DNA of 64,000 bases, taken from NCBI GenBank assembly GCA_039804165.1, contig JBDRZZ010000001.1, positions 62,001 through 126,000 on the forward strand. The letters are read 5' to 3'. The translations under genes and the position numbers were made by a program. The notes beneath the pieces were generated by a model. The model ran no database searches, was not told the origin of the DNA, and saw nothing but the letters and a program-made list of their open reading frames with translations. Shown piece by piece: positions 15,862-24,962 of this stretch. Within the stretch, counting starts at the first letter, position 1; every line of letters begins with the position of its first letter. Source of the stretch: a candidate division WOR-3 bacterium. GTDB taxonomy: Bacteria; Hydrothermota; UBA3072.

Positions 15862-16348
15862 TATCTAAAAGAAAAAGTCTTAAACGAAGTTGAAGAGTTA
15901 TTCCTTCTTGACCTCTTGATAGTTTTATTTTCTCTATCCGAGTTTCTTCTAATTTCAGTTGATATAAGAATGAACAAATTTCAGAATATTTTCCTAAGAG
16001 TTCCAAATCCACAGTAACATAAGAAAAGGGATTTGTTTTTATAACTGGAGAGTGAAGGATTGATATTATGGTGAGTCCTGAAGATTTAGCTAATGATAAT
16101 AAGTGGGTTATGCCTTCTGATGGTGTTTTAAATTCTATATATTCTTTAAGTCTTTTTGATAAATACTTTTCTAAAGAAAAATAGTAACTATAAAGCGCCT
16201 CTCCGTGGGAGTACGAAAGAAACTTTTTTTCTGTGGCAAGGAGTATTTTATTATTTTCTTTTACTTTTTTCACTAAATTGCTGAATAGAAAAAAATAAAT
16301 TATAAGGATTACTATCCCTGCGGAAATGACTCTACGATATTTACTCAT
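15848..16348 (-). CDS. PilO-like pilus assembly protein
   Basis: A 166-residue protein with one membrane helix near the N-terminus (about 7-25), a coiled-coil stretch (27-70), and a C-terminal ferredoxin-like domain (about 72-166) with L-L-S-L-A-K-S-S-G-L-T-I-I-S, Y-V-T-V-D-L-E-L-L-G-K-Y-S-E-I-C-S-F-L-Y-Q-L and R-I-E-K-I-K-L. The strand V-D-L-E-L-x-G-x-Y-x-x-I-x-x-F-L-x-x-L is the recognisable PilO feature. PilO pairs with PilN in the inner membrane and connects to PilP and the secretin. It overlaps its neighbours by 8 and 14 bases. Confidence 0.75.
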   Translation of the reverse strand: MSKYRRVISAGIVILIIYFFLFSNLVKKVKENNKILLATEKKFLSYSHGEALYSYYFSLEKYLSKRLKEYIEFKTPSEGITHLLSLAKSSGLTIISILHSPVIKTNPFSYVTVDLELLGKYSEICSFLYQLKLEETRIEKIKLSRGQEGITLQLRLRLFLLDNVDK

Positions 16349-16820
16349 TTTCTGAGTCTTCTACCTCTTCAGGTTCAGATGGAAGGGGTGGTTTTTCAGT
16401 TTTAGTGACTCTTTTTAAAATAGAAACCAAATTCCTTCCTGTGTTTTGAGAGAGAAAAGAAACCACATCCTCCCATTTGCCTTTATATTTCGCTTCCGTT
16501 ATTCCAACTATTGAAGAGCTCTCTTTTGCTTTTACTTTCGCAATAACTTCGTATATTTTATAATCAGGGTTCTTAAGACCAGAAAGAGAAGAAGTTATGT
16601 GAAATTTAACAAAATATTTGGCCTTTAAGGAATCTTCCACAGGGATAAATTTGCCTTTTGAATTCTTTAACACATAAAGTTGTGTTTTATCCCCTAAGAT
16701 ACCATATCTCCCAGAAATTTTTTCGAAATATATAGGTATTGTATCTGTCTTTTGGGAAGTTGCAAAATTAGATATGCAATTTATTACAAGTAAAATTACT
16801 AAAAAAAATAATTTTCTCAT
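16341..16820 (-). CDS. Secreted protein of unknown function in the pilus operon
   Basis: A 159-residue protein with a signal peptide (about 1-22, MRKLFFLVILLVIN then S-N-F-A-T-S). The mature part is predicted to be mainly beta (strands at Y-G-I-L-G-D-K-T-Q-L-Y-V-L, Y-F-V-K-F-H-I-T-S, Y-K-I-Y-E-V-I-A-K-V-K-A) and ends in a proline- and acid-rich tail (P-P-L-P-S-E-P-E-E-V-E-D-S-E). I recognise no family. Placement between the secretin (ATGA overlap) and PilO suggests a periplasmic helper of the secretin complex, but that is inferred from position only. Confidence 0.55.
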   Translation of the reverse strand: MRKLFFLVILLVINCISNFATSQKTDTIPIYFEKISGRYGILGDKTQLYVLKNSKGKFIPVEDSLKAKYFVKFHITSSLSGLKNPDYKIYEVIAKVKAKESSSIVGITEAKYKGKWEDVVSFLSQNTGRNLVSILKRVTKTEKPPLPSEPEEVEDSENE

Positions 16821-18583
16821 TCTGTCTTATTCCAAGGAATAACTTCAGGTGTTAAGTATACAATTAACTCGGATTCATCTGTGTTAACGGATTGACTAGA
16901 AAAGAGAAAATCGCCAATAAGGGGAATATCTCCGAGGATTGGAATTTTATTTTTGGTGACAGTTTCCGTTTTATGAATTAGACCTCCTATTATTGCTGTT
17001 TCACCTTCTTGGAGTTTCAAGGTGGTTTTAACGGAACGTTTTGAGAGCTCTGGTAATCCTTCTGCACTAATTCCGGATATTGCTGAGACCTCTATTTCTA
17101 CATCGGCAGTTACATCATTGTTTTTCCCCACCCAAGGAGTTATAAGTAGTTTAACACCCGCGTCTACTGAATGGACTTCAATTATTGGATTTTCTGGGGT
17201 GCCCACTCTTGTCCGATAAAATCCTTGCCATCCCACATTGATACTTGCTTTTTGTCCACTTATTGTTACAATACTTGGTTCTGCATGCACCTTTGCTATC
17301 CCTTTTTGTTCAAGAGCATTTATCATTATCCTGAAATCTGCGGGAATTTTTATAGAGGTTCCAATATTGAGAGAGGAGGAAATATAATCCAATATTTCAT
17401 CTATATCTTTTTTTGTAAATGTCAATTTGACCTCACCAGGAGCTAATTTTAAAGAGTCAACGAGTTTTTCGCCTGCTTTTATTCCCAATTCTGATAATTT
17501 TTTTCTTGAAACTGAAAGAATAATAGCTCTCATTCTGACCCTTTTTGTAGGAATGTCAACTTCTTTTAAGAATTCTTCCACTTCTTGAAGCTGAGAAGGA
17601 GCCATTGAACAAAGTAGAGAGTTATGTTCTTCAACAACTTTTATATTAGAAGAGGGGATAGAAGGTGGCAATAGCTTGTATGCGTCTTCCGCTTTAAGGT
17701 ATTTAAGCGGAACAAGAGTAACAGAAGATATTATTCCTTCCCCTGGAATTTTTCCTTCTATTTTTCCTATTATATAAACATTTCCAGTCTTCTTATACCC
17801 ATAACCTGTCCCTTTTAAAACAAGATTGAGGGTTTTACCAATAGGTTGGTCTTTTATATTTGCTGAAACCATTCCTGTAATTTCTCCATAAGTTACAATA
17901 TTTATCCCAGTTTGCTGAGATAGCTCATCTATAAAATTTTGTAAATCCAGGTCTTTAACATCTATAGTAATTAAAGTGTCTTGGCTTATTCTTATTCCAC
18001 CGGTTGTCCTTCTCCTTATAGTTTTTCCTCGTTCTCTCTCTCTTCCTTCTGCTCTTATGACTTCTATAATTTCATCTCTTTCTATAATTTCAAAGCCTTT
18101 TGAAGTGAGAAAGGCTTCTAATCCTTTTTTTATAGGGACTTCCTTAAGATAACCTGAAATTCTCATTTCTCTCACATTCTCTCCAGCTACTATTGTTAAT
18201 CCACTTTTTTTTGAGATTTCTTTTAATAGACGCTCAATTTCTACATCTTCACAGTCAAGGGAGAGGAGACCATTTTCTACAATCACATCCATTTTTGGCG
18301 CTTTGCCTCTGATTAAATAATAAACATTTTCTTCTTTGGTAACAGAGCATCCAAGAGTTTGGGCTAACGTAGATAGAAGTTGATCCACTGTTACATCTGA
18401 GAGATAAAGCGTTACAGTCCCTTGGACATCCGCTTGTAGAACAACGTTCAATCCATATTGTTGGTTCAATAATTGAATAGCCTCTTGAGCCGGGAGATTC
18501 TCAAACGAAACAGAAATTTTTCTTTCATCCTCTGCCTTCAAGATTAGGAAAGCGAATATTAGAAAAGTAAATAATCGTTTCAT
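16817..18583 (-). CDS. pilQ: Type IV pilus/type II secretion secretin, PilQ-like
   Basis: A 588-residue outer-membrane channel subunit. Signal peptide about 1-17; an STN-type domain (about 22-92) with F-E-N-L-P-A-Q-E-A-I-Q-L-L; two further N domains (95-170, 205-275); an N1-like repeat with V-P-L-K-Y-L-K-A-E-D-A-Y-K-L-L-P (about 290-345); and the C-terminal secretin domain (about 400-588) with A-L-E-Q-K-G-I-A-K-V-H-A-E-P-S, L-Q-E-G-E-T-A-I-I-G-G-L-I and the I-P-I-L-G-D-I-P-L-I-G-D-F-L-F signature. It is first in its operon, behind a leaderless-type promoter. Confidence 0.92.
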   Translation of the reverse strand: MKRLFTFLIFAFLILKAEDERKISVSFENLPAQEAIQLLNQQYGLNVVLQADVQGTVTLYLSDVTVDQLLSTLAQTLGCSVTKEENVYYLIRGKAPKMDVIVENGLLSLDCEDVEIERLLKEISKKSGLTIVAGENVREMRISGYLKEVPIKKGLEAFLTSKGFEIIERDEIIEVIRAEGRERERGKTIRRRTTGGIRISQDTLITIDVKDLDLQNFIDELSQQTGINIVTYGEITGMVSANIKDQPIGKTLNLVLKGTGYGYKKTGNVYIIGKIEGKIPGEGIISSVTLVPLKYLKAEDAYKLLPPSIPSSNIKVVEEHNSLLCSMAPSQLQEVEEFLKEVDIPTKRVRMRAIILSVSRKKLSELGIKAGEKLVDSLKLAPGEVKLTFTKKDIDEILDYISSSLNIGTSIKIPADFRIMINALEQKGIAKVHAEPSIVTISGQKASINVGWQGFYRTRVGTPENPIIEVHSVDAGVKLLITPWVGKNNDVTADVEIEVSAISGISAEGLPELSKRSVKTTLKLQEGETAIIGGLIHKTETVTKNKIPILGDIPLIGDFLFSSQSVNTDESELIVYLTPEVIPWNKTE

Positions 18584-18592
18584 AACAAAAAT

Positions 18593-18621
18593 ATGATAGT
18601 ATTTTTTTGTGAATTTGTCAA
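18593..18621 (-). promoter_or_regulatory. Promoter for the secretin operon, leaderless type
   Basis: On the minus strand TTGACA (18621-18616), a 17-base spacer and TATCAT (18598-18593). The ATG of the secretin gene at 18583 follows after only 9 bases, with no Shine-Dalgarno sequence, so the mRNA probably begins at or very near the start codon. Confidence 0.5.
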
Positions 18622-18915
18622 GTCTACTAATTTCTTATAAGATGCACATTTATTTATATATATTTAAGGAATAAGACTTATTTTTTCAATAGTTCTTTAT
18701 GGGAAATTGAAGTTTCTATTTTTAGTTTTTAGTTTTAAAACCCAGGTTTCCTTATCCTTAATAAAAAGTATTTTTAGAAATTTTTCATCTTGACAAATTT
18801 TTATTTTTGTATAATTTTTTAAAAACAAAGATCTTAATCATTGGGCGGGTATGGAAAAGTAGAGAGAAGGAGAATATATATTAATTTTTAAAATTTTATT
18901 TATAGGAGGTATTTT
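18622..18915. other. AT-rich intergenic region between the secretin operon and the RHS gene
   Basis: About 300 bases without a convincing ORF. It holds the RHS-gene promoter near 18790 and, before the RHS ATG, a 90-100 base leader containing a GGCGGG patch and AGGAGG at 18904-18909. I see no terminator, tRNA or riboswitch-like hairpin. Confidence 0.5.
18790..18817 (+). promoter_or_regulatory. Promoter for the RHS gene
   Basis: TTGACA at 18790-18795 followed by TATAAT at 18810-18815 (14-base spacer) or the overlapping TAATTT at 18812-18817 (16-base spacer). About 100 bases of untranslated leader separate it from the RHS start at 18916, unlike the leaderless promoters elsewhere in the window. 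Confidence 0.45.
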
Positions 18916-19509
18916 ATGGGTTTATTAATAATCATCTTTCTTATGAATGCCGATTCTATTGACTCCTTAAAGATTACAACAAGTGCTCAGTCTTCTTCAG
19001 GGGGAACCGTTTTAGAATACTCATATGGGTTAGATACTTATCAAGTAGGTTTTAACAAGAATAGTATCTCTGCCAATATTCCGGAAGAGAGTATAGATGT
19101 TTCAAGTGGACTATTATCCATTAAAATAAAACTTACCAGTTTACCTATTAGAGGTAACAAAAGTTATGATGTTTATCTTGTTTATCATGGTTCTCCTTTA
19201 TCTTTGGCTGGGATAGGAGGTTTTAGTGGAACTTGGACTTATGGTTGGAACAATAGTGAATTTATAGGGAATGATGAGTTTATAGTTACAGAGGATTTAG
19301 GAACTTGTGGTTTAGGTTGGAATATAATGCCTGGGGAGTTTTCTGTTCCCTATAGATGGTGGGAGAAGAGAGGAGTTGTAGGTGAGATTCGTATTAATGA
19401 TAGAACTTACAGTTTTTATATGGGAGATTGTGGTGGGGTATTGGCGGAGGATTGTGAAGCGATATTACCGAGTGATCCTTGTGCTGAGAGAAATTGGGCT
19501 ATCTTTTAA
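18916..19509 (+). CDS. RHS-repeat protein, N-terminal fragment ending at an in-frame stop
   Basis: 197 residues with a short hydrophobic start (MGLLIIIFLM), then an RHS/YD-repeat N-terminal region: I-D-V-S-S-G-L-L-S-I-K-I near 55-66, S-Y-D-V-Y-L-V-Y-H-G, and W-T-Y-G-W-N. AGGAGG lies 6 bases before the ATG. The frame is stopped by TAA at 19507-19509, but it continues without any other defect into the next 1,800-codon ORF in the same frame. Restoring one codon would give R-N-W-A-I-F-(K)-T-P-E-W-R-Y-I-F-G, a normal RHS sequence. AAA to TAA is the simplest single change. The fragment alone has no plausible function. Confidence 0.75.
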   Translation: MGLLIIIFLMNADSIDSLKITTSAQSSSGGTVLEYSYGLDTYQVGFNKNSISANIPEESIDVSSGLLSIKIKLTSLPIRGNKSYDVYLVYHGSPLSLAGIGGFSGTWTYGWNNSEFIGNDEFIVTEDLGTCGLGWNIMPGEFSVPYRWWEKRGVVGEIRINDRTYSFYMGDCGGVLAEDCEAILPSDPCAERNWAIF

Positions 19510-19542
19510 ACACCTGAGTGGAGATATATTTTTGGAGAGGGT

Positions 19543-22500
19543 GTGAATTATCCTCATTACGATTTCAATACTGATGAACCTTTAAGGCAGAATTGTATGC
19601 TTACTGAGATGGTAGATAAGAATGGTAATTCTGTGCGATTTACATGGCGTGAGTATATTAGGGAAAAGCTTCGTGAGTCGCGTCCTTATGCATTTAGAAT
19701 TCCAGAGTCCATTATTACTCCAACCACGTGGTGTAGGTTTGAGCGTAAAGAGATAGATAATCCTAATTCTGGTGCATGGGATTTTTTCTTGGTGGACAAG
19801 TTGTTTAGATGGGTAGTGAGTGAAAATGTTAGTGTTTATGAAGTTAGGTTTTATTATACACAGAGAAATATACCTCAAGCTATAGAATATTGGTATGGAC
19901 ATGAATTAGTTCTTTTAGATTCAGTAGTTTTTTATAGCAACGATTTTTATAGTGGAGTATATAAGATAAATCCTTCGTATAAGTTTTTCTATGATAATAA
20001 TACAGGGGAGCTTGTTAGGTTTATCACTCCTGATGGTGCTGAATACAGGTATGAATATGAGACAGTAGAGAGTTCGACTCTGAGTTTAACTAAGTATCGT
20101 AGAATTAAAAAGAAGGAGGTAGTGCTTCCTGGAAGTTCGGAGATTTTAAGGTATGAGTATCATTATGCAGGTGGTACAGATCTTAAAAAAAGCTCAGTTG
20201 GAGAGAGGGAAGACTGGGGAGGAGAGTGGTCGAGAGGGTGTTCAGATGGTTTTTCTTTTTATCCTATTTATAGGAAATGTTCTGTAGTTTTACCTGAAGG
20301 TGATAGTATAGTTTACTGGAATGTGAATGATAAGTATTTAAGGGAAAATTTTAAATATTATAGTTTTGGTAAAGAAAGTAGTATTTTTAAGGAAGTTGAG
20401 CCGAAGAGGCTGCAGTTGATGTATGGGAGGCCTTATAAGATAATGAGATTTGACAAAAGCGGAAGGCCTTTGGAATTAGAGTGGTTATATTGGGTTATAG
20501 GTAACAAAGGTAAGAATAGACTTTCTCCGAAGGAAGATGAGACCACTCTTCCTTCGGGTGTTTTGCGTCCTGTTTTAAAATATAGAGCGATTCAGAAGAA
20601 TCCATCTGACACGGTAATAGGGGTTGGGGATATTTTTGAGCTATATGAATATGATTACGACAATTTTGGTAATGAGAAGAAATGTATGTTTCATGGATAT
20701 GTTGAGTATTATGGGATGGAGTGGGATACGATTATTTATCCTGAAACCCCTGATAGGTGGTGGGAGGGATGGTGTAATAAGAGGTTTATTTATGACGACG
20801 TTGATTCCTACGATAACTGGAGGGTAGAGAAGGATTTTCAATATGAGAAGGATTATCGATATTTTAAGGATTGGAAAGGAGATACTATTTATAGTAGGTT
20901 ATTAGTTCATCTTCCGGCTTCAATAAGGAAATATAGTAATAATGGGAATTTAATTAATCACACAGAGTTTGAGTATGATGAGAATGAATTAAAGGATATT
21001 AGCTGTTTTAATGGTTATCCAGAAATAGTGACTTTTCATAATTCTGAATATTTTAATACAGGTTATAAGTATCGTGGAAACCTTACCAAAAAGACCGAGT
21101 GGATAAATGAGAATGAGACTCGTTCAAAGGAATACTGGTATGACATTTGTGGTAATCTTGTTGAAATGGAAGATTATATGAATAACACCTATCAATTTGT
21201 CTATGATGATGATGCGGTATTCCCGTATCACAAGGTCTATCCAGATGGATCAATTGAGACTTTAAAATTTGATAAAGAGGGTAATCTTAGGAGCTTTACC
21301 GATAAAAATGGAGTAATTAGTGAATTTTATTATGATGTTTATGGAAGATTGGTAAATTATAGAAAAGGAACTTCTGGGGAATATAAACTTCTTGGGGAAT
21401 ATGAATATAATGATTTTGAGCATTGGGCAAAAGAACGTTCTTCCTTCTCGAGCGCAGATGTTACCTATTATTATTATGATGGACTGGGAAGACTTAAGAA
21501 GACTAAACAACCTTCGCTTTCTGGGAAAGAGATAATTCAGGAGTATTTTTATGACAAGAATGGGAATTTGAATAAAGAAACAATTCCGAGATTTAGCACT
21601 GCTCTTCAAGCGGATACAGTTAAAAAGAAATTTGATATTCTTAAGAGAGTGAGGGAGATAGAATATCCAAAGAGTTCGTACGAATCTGGAAGGGAGGTTG
21701 TGGAATATGAGTATAAAAGGGATACAACGGATGTTTATGATGAGATGGGTTACCGCACCAGATTGGTTAATGATGCATCTGGTAATTTAATAAGTGTTTT
21801 GGATGCTCTTGGAAATTGGACTTATTATAGTTATGATGTCAATGGAAACCTTACAAAAATAAAAGATGCTGAAGGCAAACAAACAACCTTTAAATATGAC
21901 TGGCTTGGGCGGTTATTAGAGAGTAATGGTCCTGATAGGGGGAAGGATTTATTTGAGTATTATCCTGACGGTAAGATAAAGCTTCACGTTCAGAATGGAG
22001 GGGAGAATATCTTTTATGAATATGATGAATTAGGTAGGATCAAAAGAAAAGGGAAACCATGCTTATATACTCCCCCTATAGTTAATGTAACAGACACTCT
22101 TTTATATGATTCTGAGATCAAGGAGATTATTCCGGAATATGAGAGTTCAGCGGAGTGGGAGTTAAATTTAGATATATCTAGCTGGGAAGATGTTCAAATA
22201 AGTTTTATGGCGAGATGTGGAGTTGTATATGGTGATGGTTCTCAGTATGTAATAGGGAAGTGTTCCTTAGAAGTGTATTTTTCAAATCCTATTGATACTT
22301 TTATTAAGACAATTGAAATATATGAAGGTTCTTTATCTGCAAACTCTTGGGGTTATGAGCTTAACAAGTATAATTATCGGTTTAAGCCTAAGAATTACGG
22401 GAATATCATTACGCGAATAAAAATTACTCATACAGGCAAAGCTTTAGGTGCTTTTCCGTGCGGTTATCCCTGTGGGAATTGGGAGGATGAAATTAAAGAT

Positions 22501-24945
22501 GTTTTAATAATAGGGAGTGGGTATAAATCACCTCCTTACTCTGTTCTTAAAGATACTCTTGAGGAATATTTCTATGATAACTATACAATAAAAGGTGTAA
22601 CCTATACTCCTCCTTCAAATTTAAATTATCCTAAGGGAAGGTTGACAGGTTTCCAGAATGCTAATTTAAGGGAGGTTTATTTTTATGATATGTTTGGGAA
22701 TCTTGCTCAAAAGAAGGTTATTCCGTTTACTCCTTATGGGAAGGAGTTGGATTTCAAATATTCCTACGACTTAAAAGGGAGGGTAACGGAGTTAAGATAT
22801 CCTGATAATTACCCAGTGGAGTATGGTTATGATCAATTTGGGAATATTTCCTATCTTAAGATAGGTGGAAAGACTCAGGTATCTCTTTCCTCCACAGCGG
22901 CAGGGCTTTTGAGTCGTATTAATTTTCCTAGTGGGGTTAAGGATACATTTGCATATAAGCCGAGGAATTGGATGAATTGGATGGAGATTAAAGGTGTTTC
23001 TGATCCTTATCAGAGGGAATTTTTGTATAACAAGCGTGGGGAGCTTATAAGTATATATAAAGGTAATACGAGGACAAGCACGTTTAAATATGATGCTCTT
23101 GGGAGACTTACTAGGGAGTGGGTTACTGGGGAGCCTGGGACTTATGAGCATACATATCTTTATGATAAAGTAGGGAATAGGCTTGAGGTTGATTATGGGA
23201 GCAAGAAGTATACCTATTATTCAGGGACAAATAAGTTAAAGAGTGATGGGGAGAGGACTTATTCTTATGATGCGAACGGAAGAGTTGTTGGGATTAGTAG
23301 TGTAGTGGATAATATTAGTTATGATGTAGATGGTAATATGACTGTGCTTGTTACTCCTGATGAGACTTATAAGTATTATTACAAAGGTAATCAAAGAATA
23401 AGGCAAGAGGTAGAGCAGTATGGTTCTGGATCTTTTACAAGTAATTATTTTTACGACAACTTTGGGAATTTAATTTTTGAGGAAGACGATTCTCCCAACA
23501 TTCTCAAGAATCCTGGATTTGAGAGTGGTAATACAGATGGTTGGGGTAAGTGGCCAGTGGATGTTTACTGGAATGTGACTTCGAGTGAGTCTCAGGAGGG
23601 TAAGTACTCTCTTTATTCTCCGAATTTTTCTTCAACGATGCAGAATGTTGAGTGTTGGATGCAGAATTTTTCTCTTTCAGAGGTGAAGAAGCCTTTCACT
23701 GCTTCTTGTTGGGTAAAGGCGGAGAATTTAACTGGTGGAGTGAAGATAATGGTTGAATTTTGGGATGTGAATTGGTCTACCCAACTTAGTGTTAAGTCTT
23801 CATCAGTGGTAACTGGGACTAAAGACTGGACGAAGCTTTCTGTGACTGTTAATAAGAGTGATGTGCCTCAGAATGCAATGAATTTTAAGGTTACGGTATT
23901 GAGGTTTGAAGGTGGAGGTAGACTTTGGGTTGATAATGTTCGTTGTGAATCGGGTTCTACTCGGACGCCTCCAACGAGATACATTTATGCAGGTAACCGT
24001 CTCCTTGCAAAAGAAGTTGATGGGAGCTTATATTTCTACCATCTTGACCGCTTGGGTTCACCCATTATGATTACTGATAAAACCGGAAGCATTCTAAAGA
24101 GAAAACAATACGAAGCTTTTGGGAACCTGAAATGGCAATCTGGAAGTCTCTCCGACAATCGTGAATTCACCTCCAAAGAGAAAGACCCGACAGGACTCCA
24201 TTACTTTGGTGCGAGGTATTATTCTGGGAATATTGGGAGATTTTTGAGTCCTGATCCGCATACGCTTATGCCGGGAGGTTTAGAGTTAAGCAATCCACAA
24301 TCTATAAATCCATATGTTTACTGTGTAAACGACCCATTCAGATATAAAGATCCTAATGGTGAATTTATATTAGCGGTTGAATATGATCAGAGTGCACAAT
24401 ATGGGTCAACACAATATGTTTGGCGTAGTTTCCCAAGAAGCTTCTCCAATGCGATTTCTTATGCGGCGATGAATCGTCCAGAATTAGCCGCTATGTCCCT
24501 CGCTCCTAATGGAGTGTATTATTCAAAGACCAGAGCAGACGTACCTGGAACAAATGCGGCTGCGAGAAGCTGGCGTCTATATGATTATAAACTGGATACT
24601 AAACCTGCTGGGAAGTCTTTTGCTCCGCATAAAGCATTATTGATTAACAGTGGAGGTAAAGTCCCCACAGAAGAGATAAATATAAATCCCAGATCTAAAT
24701 ATTATGGTGAAAAAGCAGCCGATAGGTTATGGATCCATGCTGGAAGTAGAAAAAAAGATATAGGTGGAACTGGGTCAGAGGGTTGTATCACAGTCCCTAC
24801 TGTTCTTGGTAATAAAGAATATAGGACTCAGGATCCCGAAACTTGGATCTACTATAATGATTGGATATCGAATTTTGAGAATTACCCAGAAGGGAAACTA
24901 CTAATAATAAGATTTCCTACATGGATGGAAAACTTGTGGAAATGA
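19543..24945 (+). CDS. RHS-repeat protein with L,D-transpeptidase-like C-terminal toxin domain (main part)
   Basis: 1,800 residues from a GTG at 19543, in the same frame as the fragment upstream. Most of it is RHS/YD repeats (Y-D-x-x-G-N/R-L patterns, dense from about 530 to 1330), forming the toxin-enclosing shell. There are two non-repeat insertions: about 845-1010, and 1325-1470, the latter like a carbohydrate-binding jelly roll (N-P-G-F-E-S-G ... L-W-V-D-N-V). The RHS core signature ends with D-P-T-G-L-H-Y-F-G-A-R-Y-Y and N-P-Y-V-Y-C-V-N-D-P-F-R-Y-K-D-P-N-G (about 1548-1607). The last about 190 residues are a variable tip containing H1732 and S-E-G-C-I (C1748), resembling L,D-transpeptidase or Tlde1-type active sites. 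Codon use in the core from about 23,990 looks somewhat richer in C. Confidence 0.85.
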   Translation: MNYPHYDFNTDEPLRQNCMLTEMVDKNGNSVRFTWREYIREKLRESRPYAFRIPESIITPTTWCRFERKEIDNPNSGAWDFFLVDKLFRWVVSENVSVYEVRFYYTQRNIPQAIEYWYGHELVLLDSVVFYSNDFYSGVYKINPSYKFFYDNNTGELVRFITPDGAEYRYEYETVESSTLSLTKYRRIKKKEVVLPGSSEILRYEYHYAGGTDLKKSSVGEREDWGGEWSRGCSDGFSFYPIYRKCSVVLPEGDSIVYWNVNDKYLRENFKYYSFGKESSIFKEVEPKRLQLMYGRPYKIMRFDKSGRPLELEWLYWVIGNKGKNRLSPKEDETTLPSGVLRPVLKYRAIQKNPSDTVIGVGDIFELYEYDYDNFGNEKKCMFHGYVEYYGMEWDTIIYPETPDRWWEGWCNKRFIYDDVDSYDNWRVEKDFQYEKDYRYFKDWKGDTIYSRLLVHLPASIRKYSNNGNLINHTEFEYDENELKDISCFNGYPEIVTFHNSEYFNTGYKYRGNLTKKTEWINENETRSKEYWYDICGNLVEMEDYMNNTYQFVYDDDAVFPYHKVYPDGSIETLKFDKEGNLRSFTDKNGVISEFYYDVYGRLVNYRKGTSGEYKLLGEYEYNDFEHWAKERSSFSSADVTYYYYDGLGRLKKTKQPSLSGKEIIQEYFYDKNGNLNKETIPRFSTALQADTVKKKFDILKRVREIEYPKSSYESGREVVEYEYKRDTTDVYDEMGYRTRLVNDASGNLISVLDALGNWTYYSYDVNGNLTKIKDAEGKQTTFKYDWLGRLLESNGPDRGKDLFEYYPDGKIKLHVQNGGENIFYEYDELGRIKRKGKPCLYTPPIVNVTDTLLYDSEIKEIIPEYESSAEWELNLDISSWEDVQISFMARCGVVYGDGSQYVIGKCSLEVYFSNPIDTFIKTIEIYEGSLSANSWGYELNKYNYRFKPKNYGNIITRIKITHTGKALGAFPCGYPCGNWEDEIKDVLIIGSGYKSPPYSVLKDTLEEYFYDNYTIKGVTYTPPSNLNYPKGRLTGFQNANLREVYFYDMFGNLAQKKVIPFTPYGKELDFKYSYDLKGRVTELRYPDNYPVEYGYDQFGNISYLKIGGKTQVSLSSTAAGLLSRINFPSGVKDTFAYKPRNWMNWMEIKGVSDPYQREFLYNKRGELISIYKGNTRTSTFKYDALGRLTREWVTGEPGTYEHTYLYDKVGNRLEVDYGSKKYTYYSGTNKLKSDGERTYSYDANGRVVGISSVVDNISYDVDGNMTVLVTPDETYKYYYKGNQRIRQEVEQYGSGSFTSNYFYDNFGNLIFEEDDSPNILKNPGFESGNTDGWGKWPVDVYWNVTSSESQEGKYSLYSPNFSSTMQNVECWMQNFSLSEVKKPFTASCWVKAENLTGGVKIMVEFWDVNWSTQLSVKSSSVVTGTKDWTKLSVTVNKSDVPQNAMNFKVTVLRFEGGGRLWVDNVRCESGSTRTPPTRYIYAGNRLLAKEVDGSLYFYHLDRLGSPIMITDKTGSILKRKQYEAFGNLKWQSGSLSDNREFTSKEKDPTGLHYFGARYYSGNIGRFLSPDPHTLMPGGLELSNPQSINPYVYCVNDPFRYKDPNGEFILAVEYDQSAQYGSTQYVWRSFPRSFSNAISYAAMNRPELAAMSLAPNGVYYSKTRADVPGTNAAARSWRLYDYKLDTKPAGKSFAPHKALLINSGGKVPTEEININPRSKYYGEKAADRLWIHAGSRKKDIGGTGSEGCITVPTVLGNKEYRTQDPETWIYYNDWISNFENYPEGKLLIIRFPTWMENLWK

Positions 24946-24962
24946 GATTAGAGGGAGAAAAA

